DNA of 26,500 bases from an uncultured Erysipelotrichaceae bacterium (GTDB lineage Bacteria; Bacillota_I; Bacilli_A; RF39; UBA660), in assembly GCA_902768065.1 (NCBI GenBank), contig CACXJP010000053.1:1-26500 (forward strand), read 5' to 3'. Positions within the stretch are counted from its first letter, which is position 1; every line of letters starts with the position of its first letter. Positions 7,600 through 13,767 of the stretch are shown piece by piece. The position numbers and the translations under genes were made by a program. The notes beneath the pieces were generated by a model. That model searched no databases and was not told the DNA's origin. It saw nothing but the letters and a program-made list of their open reading frames with translations.

Positions 7600-7824
7600 A
7601 TGCCTCGTAAAGTAATTACTGTAACTCATCCAGATGGTACTAAAAAGGTAATTGTTGGAAAACAAAGTACTTCTCAGCCTAATTTTGTTAATACTAGTAA
7701 ACCTATTGTTACTAAAGAATCTGATGAAGATAGAAGACCTAAACCAGGTACTCCTGCTGTAGGTTTAACTAAACAACGTAATGGATATAAACATGGAGGA
7801 AAAATTAAGTTTAAAACTAGTTAA
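7600..7824 (+). CDS. Small basic protein, 74 aa, unknown function
   Basis: A Lys/Pro/Thr-rich, probably mostly unstructured protein. The N-terminal strands (KVITVTHPDGTKKVIV) end in a linker with KPGTPAVGL. The C-terminus YKHGGKIKFKTS resembles the K-x-GG-K pieces seen in the large internal virion protein at 19004. This could mark a short virion or DNA-associated protein, but that is inference. Its 3' end overlaps the start of the following membrane-protein gene in another frame. Confidence 0.65.
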   Translation: MPRKVITVTHPDGTKKVIVGKQSTSQPNFVNTSKPIVTKESDEDRRPKPGTPAVGLTKQRNGYKHGGKIKFKTS

Positions 7825-8158
7825 GTTATTCAGAATATATTTGAAACTTATACCTATAATATTAGCAATACTTTATTTTGTTAATACTATTATATCTTAT
7901 TTTGGTATTCAGATTAAACTTATCGCTCATGCATTTGTTTTTCTTTGTATAAGTTTTATTTATCTTGCTAGTTATGTTCTACGTTTTTGTGAATATCATC
8001 GTATGTTTCTTCATTATGTAGTTGTACTTTATTTACTTAAATGTTATGATTACTATGTTGGTATTCCTCTAAATGATTTTAATTTATTTATAATGTACTC
8101 TTGTATTACATTTATTGCTCTTATTATAACTCTTTATCTAAAATTGAAAAGAATATGA
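7793..8158 (+). CDS. Multi-pass membrane protein, 121 aa, conserved in Bacteroidales phages
   Basis: Hydrophobic segments lie at about residues 17-37, 44-64 and 96-117, with a partly polar hydrophobic stretch at 70-90. Between them is FCEYHRMFLHY, which I recall from a membrane protein widespread in Bacteroidales phages and mobile elements, usually followed by a small HTH gene as here. No function is known to me. ATG 7793 is preferred over ATG 7781 because homologues as I remember them begin close to the KLFRIYLKLIP helix. Either start overlaps the preceding gene. The TGA stop overlaps the next ATG (ATGA), so translation is probably coupled. Confidence 0.75.
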   Translation: MEEKLSLKLVKLFRIYLKLIPIILAILYFVNTIISYFGIQIKLIAHAFVFLCISFIYLASYVLRFCEYHRMFLHYVVVLYLLKCYDYYVGIPLNDFNLFIMYSCITFIALIITLYLKLKRI

Positions 8159-8460
8159 ATCAAGCTATATTAGATTTCGTAGGTACAACACTTATTGATA
8201 TAGGTAATAAAATAAAAGAAGGTAAATGCGAACTTACAGATGAACAAGCTAGTATTGTACTTGGTACTGTAGGTCATATTGAAATGAATTTAGATCAAGC
8301 TTGTAGATATGTTAATCTAAAACAAAGTCGTTTTAGAGATTTAGTTAGAGATGGAACTTTACCTAAAGGTCGTAAGAAAGTTGGTAATAGTTTTCTTATT
8401 TGGTATAAAGATGAACTTGATATTGCTATTCGGCAATCCAATAACCGCTTAACTCGCTGA
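8155..8460 (+). CDS. Small helix-turn-helix (excisionase/MerR-like) protein, 101 aa
   Basis: Residues 44-72 (MNLDQACRYVNLKQSRFRDL, then VRDGTLPKG) form the helix-turn-helix and wing typical of the excisionase/HTH_17 class, followed by a short strand and helix ending in DELDIAIR. The N-terminal 40 residues are a separate helical segment. It probably binds DNA and may control phage gene expression or act as an architectural factor. The start ATG overlaps the previous stop. The stop (TGA followed at once by TAG) lies within the terminator hairpin. Confidence 0.8.
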   Translation: MNQAILDFVGTTLIDIGNKIKEGKCELTDEQASIVLGTVGHIEMNLDQACRYVNLKQSRFRDLVRDGTLPKGRKKVGNSFLIWYKDELDIAIRQSNNRLTR

Positions 8461-8484
8461 TAGTTAGGCGGTTATTTTATTTAT
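8440..8484 (+). terminator. Intrinsic terminator overlapping the end of the HTH gene
   Basis: AATAACCGCTTAACT (8440-8454) pairs with AGTTAGGCGGTTATT (8462-8476) over 15 bp with one G-U, leaving a seven-base loop (8455-8461), and is followed by TTATTTA. The left arm is the coding end of the HTH gene. It should separate the DGR/HTH transcription unit from the structural unit starting at 8582. Confidence 0.85.
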
Positions 8485-8492
8485 CGGCAACA

Positions 8493-8524
8493 TTTTAGTT
8501 TAGTTAATATTCTTCTTATATTTG
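8493..8524 (+). promoter_or_regulatory. Bacteroides-type promoter for the 8582 transcription unit
   Basis: TATATTTG (8517-8524) matches the Bacteroides -7 element TAnnTTTG. A T-rich TTTTAG near 8494-8499 stands where the -33 TTTG element is expected but is not exact. It lies just after a strong terminator and before a strongly expressed structural gene. The transcript would begin almost directly with a hairpin (8526-8557). Confidence 0.6.
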
Positions 8525-8525
8525 C

Positions 8526-8557
8526 AGTAACTTTTAGATGCGCAACTAAAGTTACTT
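8526..8557 (+). promoter_or_regulatory. 5' leader hairpin before the 8582 gene
   Basis: AGTAACTTT (8526-8534) pairs with AAAGTTACT (8549-8557) over 9 bp, with a further partial extension, around a loop containing GATGCGCAAC. It would sit at the very 5' end of the mRNA and may protect the transcript or control translation. The second promoter of the window (11615-11646) is also followed at once by a small hairpin. Confidence 0.5.
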
Positions 8558-8581
8558 ATTCTATTTATTAACTAAATTAAA

Positions 8582-9448
8582 ATGTTTAAATTATGGCACA
8601 AGAAGGGTGGTGGCAATGGAGCCTGGTGGTGGATAATGTTTATGTGGATGATGTGGGATAGAAATGGTCGTAACGGTAATTTTAATGACTATCTTGCATC
8701 TGTAAACGGTAACGAAGGTCGCCAATATCTTGCTGAGATTATGAATGGTCGTTTTGACAATCTGAATACTCTTGCTCAGATGATGAATACTTCTATTGAA
8801 GGAATTAAGAGTACTATTTTTGGTCTTCAGAATTCTATTACAGAAGTATCTGGTCAGATTGGTATGAGTAGTCTTCAGACAATTAATGCTATTCAGGCTG
8901 GTAATACTTCTATTCTTAGCAAACTTTGTGAGTGCTGCTGCGAAAATCGTCTTGCTATTGCTAATCAAACTGCTGCATTGCAAAGTCAGCTTGCTGCTAA
9001 TGATGCTAATGTTCGTTTACAACTTGCTCAACTTGACGGTAGTGATAAGTTAGCTATTTGTCAGCAAACTAATACTTTGCAGAACCAGGCAGAACGTGAT
9101 ACTAATTCTATTCTTAATGCTATTGCTGGTCAGAATACTCTTATTACTAAAGAGTTCTGTGATTTGAAGGAACGTGAATTACAAACTAAGATTGATACTC
9201 AGGGTGATATTATTACTCAGTTGCGTAATCAGATTAGTAACGATAAGCAAACTCTTCAGTTTAACGCTGCTTTCCATGCTCTTGACGACAAGATCGATGC
9301 TATTGCTGCAAAACAGCCTAATACTGTTCCTGTTCAATGGCCTAATCTTGTAGGTGTTAATGCTACTCCTTACATAGGTCAGGGTTTCTATCCTGGTGGT
9401 AATTTTGGTGGCTGGGGTTCTGGCTTCGGTGGTGGTATTGTTTATTAA
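8582..9448 (+). CDS. Conserved phage structural protein with Trp-rich N-terminus and Gly-rich tail, 288 aa
   Basis: The N-terminus carries a Gly-flanked aromatic block (GAWWWIMFMWMMWDRNGR, residues 13-30) that could insert into or lie on a membrane. Residues 60-240 are Gln/Asn/Ala-rich helices with coiled-coil spacing, interrupted by a Cys cluster (CECCC, 116-120). The C-terminus is Gly-rich (GGNFGGWGSGFGGG). Codons are richer in C and G than in neighbours, and a promoter stands directly upstream, so expression is likely high. Proteins with Cys clusters and Gln-rich coils occur in phages of gut Firmicutes and Bacteroidales without known function. Virion location is inferred from context. It is not a clear capsid, portal or tape-measure protein. 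Confidence 0.8.
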   Translation: MFKLWHKKGGGNGAWWWIMFMWMMWDRNGRNGNFNDYLASVNGNEGRQYLAEIMNGRFDNLNTLAQMMNTSIEGIKSTIFGLQNSITEVSGQIGMSSLQTINAIQAGNTSILSKLCECCCENRLAIANQTAALQSQLAANDANVRLQLAQLDGSDKLAICQQTNTLQNQAERDTNSILNAIAGQNTLITKEFCDLKERELQTKIDTQGDIITQLRNQISNDKQTLQFNAAFHALDDKIDAIAAKQPNTVPVQWPNLVGVNATPYIGQGFYPGGNFGGWGSGFGGGIVY

Positions 9449-9456
9449 TAACGGAT

Positions 9457-9462
9457 AGGAGG
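9457..9462 (+). promoter_or_regulatory. Strong Shine-Dalgarno sequence before the 9470 gene
   Basis: AGGAGG ends seven bases before ATG 9470. Other genes in the window start after A/T-rich sequence without such a site, as is usual for Bacteroidales. It fixes the start of the 9470 gene and suggests especially strong translation. Confidence 0.85.
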
Positions 9463-9469
9463 TAAACGT

Positions 9470-9808
9470 ATGGCTTGTTGTAATCAAATTATAGCAACTA
9501 ACGCTGGTGGTATTCCGTATATTGTATCAACTAATACTACTGTTGGAACTGAGACCATTAACATTGCTCTTGGTGTTCGTAGGATTCAGCCTGTAGGTTA
9601 TCTTACTATTATGATTAGTACAGTCATTCCCGCAGACGCTACTACAACTTTACCTGTAACACTCACTCTTAATGATGTTACAAAACCATTAACTTTGCCT
9701 AATGGTACTCCAGTAACTGCTGCTGAATTACTGAATGTTAGTAATATACTTGTGTTCAATGATAGAACTAGAGGTTTGCTAACTCTTATGTCAAGGACTG
9801 TAGATTAA
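9470..9808 (+). CDS. Small beta-rich virion protein, 112 aa, probably highly expressed
   Basis: The start is fixed by an AGGAGG site. After a Cys-containing N-terminus (MACCNQI) the protein is made of short Thr/Val/Ile strands with an Asn/Gly-rich turn pattern and no charged helices, consistent with a compact beta fold such as a capsid decoration or auxiliary protein. Codons are of the high-expression kind seen in the 791 and 8582 genes. It lies 21 bases after the 8582 gene and 20 before the next, so all three share a transcript. The auxiliary capsid role is inference; the family is not recognised with certainty. Confidence 0.8.
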   Translation: MACCNQIIATNAGGIPYIVSTNTTVGTETINIALGVRRIQPVGYLTIMISTVIPADATTTLPVTLTLNDVTKPLTLPNGTPVTAAELLNVSNILVFNDRTRGLLTLMSRTVD

Positions 9809-9828
9809 TTAATTAAAATTATACAACT

Positions 9829-10323
9829 ATGTTTTCTACTTTAAGTAAAGGTAATGTTCTTTATGGACTAGATAGAACAGATGGTATAAAGTGGTTTACT
9901 GCTTCTGTTGAAAATGTTACACCAACTATCGGAAATCAAAATTCTAGTATGTTTGGTCAAATGCCTGAGTTAAGACTTGATATTGTTTGTAATATTAATG
10001 GTGAAAAGAAAACTTTCCAACAAGTGCCCAGTAATAGTGCTATTGCTGATTTTGGAGATAAATCTTTCGTTATTGCAGACAATAAAGATTCTCTTTATAA
10101 TTATATTAAAAGTTTGAAAGATAAAAGTAAAGCTATTGTTGAAAGTGCTCCTTATCATGAAAAACTTATTCCCCAGTTTGATAATGTTCTTAATGAACTT
10201 ATGCCTGGTAGTGCAAGTAATTCTGATGAAGTTAAAGCACTTAAAGATGAGGTTGGAAGTCTTAAGGCTCAACTAAGTGAAGCAATATCTTTACTTAAAG
10301 AGAAAGCTAAACAAACAAATTAA
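9829..10323 (+). CDS. Conserved phage structural-region protein, 164 aa
   Basis: The first 90 residues are beta-rich (VLYGLDRTDGIKWFTASVENVTP is the opening part, shown to residue 32). Residues 90-125 are helical, and 130-160 form a charged coiled-coil helix (DEVKALKDEVGSLKAQLSEA). The layout of a small globular domain plus C-terminal coiled coil suggests an oligomeric structural or scaffold-like protein. It follows the 9470 gene in the same transcript and is succeeded by a small charged protein with a five-base gap. No catalytic motif is visible. I recall similar proteins in Bacteroidales phages without function. Confidence 0.75.
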   Translation: MFSTLSKGNVLYGLDRTDGIKWFTASVENVTPTIGNQNSSMFGQMPELRLDIVCNINGEKKTFQQVPSNSAIADFGDKSFVIADNKDSLYNYIKSLKDKSKAIVESAPYHEKLIPQFDNVLNELMPGSASNSDEVKALKDEVGSLKAQLSEAISLLKEKAKQTN

Positions 10324-10328
10324 AGATT

Positions 10329-10562
10329 ATGATGGTAATTAGATTTAAATCAGAAGAAGACCACGAGTATTTATTGAAGAAAGTGAAGAAGATGAAGAAA
10401 TTCGCTGAGGAATTGGAAGATTGTCTTGAAGAAGCAATGGAAGAAGGTGAAGCTGAATTTCGTGGAGGTCGTTATCGTGATGATGATGGTTATGAAGATG
10501 ACCCTCGTATGAGAGGTAGTCGTTATAGTTATCGTCGTGGAGGCGGTAGTCGAATGAGATAA
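10329..10562 (+). CDS. Small charge-segregated protein, 77 aa
   Basis: The N-terminal half is a highly charged helix: a Lys-rich piece (KKVKKMKKFAEELEDCLEEA), then Glu-rich. The C-terminal half is disordered and Arg/Gly/Tyr/Asp-rich (GGRYRDDDGYEDDPRMR and SYRRGGGSRMR). Such Arg/Gly tails often bind nucleic acid. The start is ATG 10329 or the adjacent ATG 10332. It is followed by a motif-bearing hairpin, so it probably ends a co-transcribed group. Function unknown. Confidence 0.7.
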   Translation: MMVIRFKSEEDHEYLLKKVKKMKKFAEELEDCLEEAMEEGEAEFRGGRYRDDDGYEDDPRMRGSRYSYRRGGGSRMR

Positions 10563-10584
10563 GTAATTAATAAAGTAAGTGAAT

Positions 10585-10640
10585 ATGGCAGTTGGAATAT
10601 TACCTCCCCGTAGAGGAAATTGAACAACTGCCATTTTTAA
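10585..10640 (+). repeat. Hairpin with the TACGGGG motif inverted in its loop (copy 4), terminator-like
   Basis: ATGGCAGTTG (10585-10594) pairs perfectly with CAACTGCCAT (10625-10634), followed by a short T-run (TTTT). The 30-base loop contains the motif on the complementary strand (TTTCCTCTACGGGGAGG, 10603-10619). On that strand an inner CCTC/GAGG stem is possible. The complement of 10594-10622 matches 19409-19437 at 27 of 29 positions. The stem plus T-run may also act as a terminator after the 10329 gene. Confidence 0.8.
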
Positions 10641-10653
10641 TAAAGTTAATATT

Positions 10654-11070
10654 ATGTATCATACAAATACTGGTAGTTACGATGAAATTCCTGAAGGAAT
10701 GGAACGTTATATTAATAATTATGGTTGTCATTTCAACAAGAAACTTTGTAAAGAAGCTGTTAGTCGAATGTACAGAGATATAAATGGTCGTAAAGAATAT
10801 ATAAAGCCTTATAATAAAGAAACTGTAGATAATCTACTTGATTCTTATGGTATTAAGCTTAAAAGAAATAAACTTTATGATGCCGTTTATGTAGCTAATA
10901 TGTGTCAAGCTGATTTTCTTGGAAAATCTGTTCCAACAGAAGAACATCTTGCTAAATATGTTAAAGATGTAATTGATGATGCAGACGCAGAAGAAGGTTA
11001 TGTTTTTAATAGATTTTATGCAGATTGTATATTTATGAATAATCCTATAGATTGGGACGATATGATATGA
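10654..11070 (+). CDS. Conserved phage protein, 138 aa, unknown function
   Basis: A soluble mixed helical protein with HFNKKLCKEAVSRMYR near residues 27-42. I recall this signature from proteins conserved across Bacteroidales phages, placed next to the short metallopeptidase-like gene as here. No catalytic or membrane motif is visible. It ends in TGA overlapping the next ATG (ATGA at 11067-11070), so the two genes are coupled and probably act together. If TGA were read through, the frame would end at a TAG six codons later. Confidence 0.75.
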   Translation: MYHTNTGSYDEIPEGMERYINNYGCHFNKKLCKEAVSRMYRDINGRKEYIKPYNKETVDNLLDSYGIKLKRNKLYDAVYVANMCQADFLGKSVPTEEHLAKYVKDVIDDADAEEGYVFNRFYADCIFMNNPIDWDDMI

Positions 11071-11459
11071 TTAAATCTATTGTAGATGTAGCAGGATATT
11101 GGAAAATAGTTTTATTTATTAATGTTGACTATGATAGATATGATATTATTGAATCAGCATTAACTGATATACTTGCTCCAACAAGTGTTATGGATGAAAT
11201 ATATGATAAGATAAGTTATAAACTTAACACTGGTGTAACATTTACAAATGATGATTTTAAAACGTCTGTAGTATGTATTAATAAAGCTTCTAGTAAAAAA
11301 GAATTAATAAATACTATTTCTCATGAAGCTAATCATGTTCAAACTGCGATATGTAATTATTATGATGTTCCTATCGATAGTGAACCAGCAGCTTATCTTA
11401 TAGGTTATATTATAAGCAAGATATATTATCATTCAAGAAGGTTCTTTTGTTCGTGTTAA
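11067..11459 (+). CDS. Small HExxH metallopeptidase-like protein, 130 aa
   Basis: ATG 11067 is chosen because it overlaps the previous stop (ATGA); an upstream TTG at 11052 is not needed. Residues 86-90 are HEANH, a zinc-binding HExxH motif in a helix (TISHEANHVQTAI). A likely third ligand, Glu106, stands 16 residues after the second His (DSEPAAYLIGYI), the spacing pattern of gluzincin-type peptidases. The first 60 residues are a strand-rich domain. At 130 residues it is minimal for a protease. It could process a virion or host protein, or be a metal-binding relic. A terminator follows directly. Confidence 0.7.
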   Translation: MIKSIVDVAGYWKIVLFINVDYDRYDIIESALTDILAPTSVMDEIYDKISYKLNTGVTFTNDDFKTSVVCINKASSKKELINTISHEANHVQTAICNYYDVPIDSEPAAYLIGYIISKIYYHSRRFFCSC

Positions 11460-11461
11460 TT

Positions 11462-11505
11462 ATAATCCTAATGGTCATTATTTGACTGTTAGGATTATTT
11501 ATGAA
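11462..11505 (+). terminator. Terminator after the metallopeptidase-like gene
   Basis: ATAATCCTAA (11462-11471) pairs with TTAGGATTAT (11489-11498). The pairing continues inward through two G-U pairs and GTCA/TGAC to a five-base loop, and T-rich sequence follows. It starts two bases after the stop codon and closes the 8582-11459 transcription unit. Confidence 0.8.
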
Positions 11506-11534
11506 TTTTTATTATCGTATCTCAAACAATCTGA

Positions 11535-11614
11535 TTTTCAGTCGATTAACTCATCTCAGATGTTAAAATTTGCTGTTGTGTGCGCACACAAATAATCGAG
11601 GTGGCTAGCTGAAA
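11535..11614 (+). promoter_or_regulatory. Nested inverted repeats with a 16-bp perfect palindrome
   Basis: TTGTGTGCGCACACAA (11576-11591) is a perfect 16-bp palindrome. It is enclosed by TCGATTA (11542-11548) with TAATCGA (11593-11599), and outside that TTTCAG (11536-11541) with CTGAAA (11609-11614). The CG-rich palindrome is unusual for this AT-rich genome. It lies between a terminator and a Bacteroides-type promoter, where an operator or a structured RNA would be expected. The rest of the 11460-11714 gap holds no gene. Confidence 0.6.
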
Positions 11615-11646
11615 TTTGGATAATTGAAATTTTTTTGTTACATTTG
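11615..11646 (+). promoter_or_regulatory. Bacteroides consensus promoter for the 11715 transcription unit
   Basis: TTTG (11615-11618) and TACATTTG (11639-11646) match the -33 and -7 elements of the Bacteroides primary sigma factor with 20 bases between them. A small hairpin (CCCTT 11647-11651 with AAGGG 11655-11659) follows at once. The downstream run of genes, including ring, muzzle and cargo proteins, has no other clear promoter until the window ends. Confidence 0.75.
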
Positions 11647-11714
11647 CCCTTGTTAAGGGGTCAAGAATTAAAGGTAATAGTAAACTTAAAGTTAATATTA
11701 AACTTAAATTAAAT

Positions 11715-12035
11715 ATGGAAATAATAAATAATACTATACAAACAACACTAAATTCTTTTGATTTTGCTTATTGTATTATTGTAAATATACTTACTTATCT
11801 TATTATTAATTTAATTAATAATAAAAATGGTAAAGTTGATATGAAACTTTGGAATAAAAGAATTGTTCTTCTTATTTGTATAGTTATAGTTGGAAGTGTT
11901 TATTATTTTACTGGTAGTGATGTTAAACTTATTCTTAATAGTTCTATTATTACTCCAGTATTTTGGTCTTGGATTATGAAACCTATTTGTAAATATTTTA
12001 ATATTGATTATAAACAACTTAATTTATTTGAGTAG
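11715..12035 (+). CDS. Holin-like membrane protein, 106 aa
   Basis: Two strong hydrophobic segments (about residues 17-35 and 49-66) and a weaker third (about 73-90) are joined by short Asn/Lys-rich loops, with a basic region NKNGKVDMKLWNKR between the first two. The size, two to three membrane helices and position just before tail genes fit a phage holin; crAss-like phages carry small proteins ending like this one (PVFWSWIMKPICKYFN). It stops at TAG, and a motif-bearing hairpin overlaps the stop. The holin role is inference, because such proteins share little sequence. Confidence 0.65.
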   Translation: MEIINNTIQTTLNSFDFAYCIIVNILTYLIINLINNKNGKVDMKLWNKRIVLLICIVIVGSVYYFTGSDVKLILNSSIITPVFWSWIMKPICKYFNIDYKQLNLFE

Positions 12036-12066
12036 AAGTCTACAATTTCTTCTACGGGGCGGCTTC
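12035..12066 (+). repeat. Hairpin with the TACGGGG motif (copy 6)
   Basis: The motif TTTCTTCTACGGGGCGG is exact at 12046-12062. GAAGTC (12035-12040) pairs with GGCTTC (12061-12066) over 6 bp with one G-U, putting most of the motif in the loop. A competing stem pairs GTAGAAG (12032-12038) with CTTCTAC (12049-12055) and would hide it. It begins at the stop codon of the holin-like gene. Confidence 0.75.
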
Positions 12067-12123
12067 ATTAATCTTATTATATTAGAATTAAATATAGTAT
12101 AAATAATAAATATAATAATAATA

Positions 12124-12810
12124 ATGGCAAGTATTGGACAATTAGTATCAGAATTTGCGCACACGTTAGGTGATCCTAATAATCATGGATTGCGAGAACA
12201 TATTAAACTTATTGTTGCACAAACTAGAAATGAAGTAATTAGACGTAGTTATGAGAATCATGGTTATGTAGATAAAGTTCTTGTTCAACGTTATAAAGTT
12301 AGTCTTACTGATGTTAATGATGGAGAAATTATACTTCCTGAAGGATATGCAGAAGAAGATATGACTAAAATAAAAAGAACTTTACAACCTGTTCCTAGAC
12401 CTGTAAGACTTACTAATAATCTTCCTTTTGACAGAGTTAGTTCTGTTGGTTTTAAAACAAATAGAGAGTTTCCGTTTATAAAAGAAACAAGTGCTAGATT
12501 TCGTTCTGCTGTTCCAGGACTTTGTGCTATGCCTTGTTATGATTATATAAACGGATTTATTTATTTATTTCCTGCTAATAATAAAGCAATAGAAGTAAAT
12601 AAAATTATAATTGAATCTGCTTTTGAACGTCCAGTTACTATTGAACTAGAAAATGGTACAACAACAGGTATTGATATTCTAAATGAAACTAATGAATGGT
12701 TGATTCCTGAAGATATGATTGGACAAATAAAAGAAATTATTATTAAACGAGGTCTTTTAAATAATAGTCATGTTACAGACGAAATTCCTAACGCAGTTAA
12801 ATTTAATTAA
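12124..12810 (+). CDS. Tail ring/adaptor-type protein, 228 aa
   Basis: The N-terminal helices (SIGQLVSEFAHTLGD, residues 3-17, and LIVAQTRNEVIRRSYENHG, 28-46), a beta-rich middle with a PVPRPVRLTNNLPFDRV stretch and a C-terminal helix (MIGQIKEIIIKRGLLNN) match my memory of the first of the ring proteins below the portal in crAss-like phages. These proteins form stacked dodecameric rings linking portal to tail hub. It begins the run of three tail-ring-type genes ahead of the 1500-residue muzzle gene. No enzymatic motif is visible. The exact ring number cannot be given from sequence alone. Confidence 0.75.
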   Translation: MASIGQLVSEFAHTLGDPNNHGLREHIKLIVAQTRNEVIRRSYENHGYVDKVLVQRYKVSLTDVNDGEIILPEGYAEEDMTKIKRTLQPVPRPVRLTNNLPFDRVSSVGFKTNREFPFIKETSARFRSAVPGLCAMPCYDYINGFIYLFPANNKAIEVNKIIIESAFERPVTIELENGTTTGIDILNETNEWLIPEDMIGQIKEIIIKRGLLNNSHVTDEIPNAVKFN

Positions 12811-12822
12811 TAATATATAGTT

Positions 12823-13767
12823 ATGGCTCAAATAAAACCTATGCCTGTGCATATTCGTGAGTATTATAAAGCTATGAGAACAGCTTATACTCAGAAGAAA
12901 GATGAAGCACTTAAAGAAAGAGAAGAATTAATTGAAGAAGTTTTTCTTCTTCAATCTCATATCATGGAACATCATGATGATTATCTTAAATATAAAATTA
13001 ATCTTTCTGACTATCCTGAATTTATTAATAATGAATATGTTGATGGGCAGTTTTACAAAATGTGTAAAAGTGCTTTTCTTAATAAACAAAATGATTATAC
13101 TCTTACTTCTGAACTTAGTGATCTTCTTAAACTTGCAGAAAAGCAATATAAAATCGTTGAACTAAAGAAACAACTTGAGTTTTACGATAAGGTTTTATCA
13201 ATTAAAGTTAACGAGTATACTAGATATATGAGAACTTATTTTAATGAAGTTCATAAAAAGATGATTATTGAAGGGTATGCTTATCATTTTGGACATAATT
13301 TAGGTGATGTTATTATCAATAGAGTAAAAGTTACTTCTAAACGAAAACATATAGATTATAAAGCTACTAAAGAAAAGAAAGCACAAATTTTAGCTAATGG
13401 AGGTAGACTTTATAATAAAGCTGAAGCAGAATGGTGTGCTAAAAATGGTATTGAATATAAAGCTGAAGATGGAAGAGTTTATCTAAATAGTGAATATATT
13501 TATGAAGTATTTGTAGCTAATAAACGTTTTCCAGAAGCTAGTAGTTTTAACTTTACTACACAGGATTATCGTTCTGTTGAAATTAGAGGTAAATCAAATA
13601 AACAACTTATAGAAGAATGTGATAAAGATTTAAATAAGATATGTGAGTTGCCTGTTGATATGAAAACAAAACTTACAATGTGTCTTGAATCAAATGCAAT
13701 GTTATATACTAATTTTATTAGAAATGAAAATCAAACGTCTTATAAGTATGAATCGTCTTGTGGGTAA
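12823..13767 (+). CDS. Tail ring/structural protein, 314 aa
   Basis: Residues 1-160 are long charged helices (KKDEALKEREELIEEVFLL and later KKQLEFYDKVLSIKVNEYTR) with coiled-coil character. Residues 165-245 contain basic strands and a WCAKNGIEYKAEDGRVYLN segment resembling a small modifier domain. It lies between two ring/adaptor-type genes, 12 bases after the first, and overlaps the third by 20 bases. In crAss-like phages this slot holds a structural protein of the portal-tail ring stack; that assignment rests on gene order. The C-terminus, rich in Asn, Ser and Tyr, is where the next gene starts in another frame. Confidence 0.75.
   Translation: MAQIKPMPVHIREYYKAMRTAYTQKKDEALKEREELIEEVFLLQSHIMEHHDDYLKYKINLSDYPEFINNEYVDGQFYKMCKSAFLNKQNDYTLTSELSDLLKLAEKQYKIVELKKQLEFYDKVLSIKVNEYTRYMRTYFNEVHKKMIIEGYAYHFGHNLGDVIINRVKVTSKRKHIDYKATKEKKAQILANGGRLYNKAEAEWCAKNGIEYKAEDGRVYLNSEYIYEVFVANKRFPEASSFNFTTQDYRSVEIRGKSNKQLIEECDKDLNKICELPVDMKTKLTMCLESNAMLYTNFIRNENQTSYKYESSCG

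Noticed and set aside
13685..13747. TTG start giving a 266-residue ring protein
   Set aside because: The extra 21 residues overlap the previous gene, look unlike conserved ring-protein sequence, and ATG 13748 is available.
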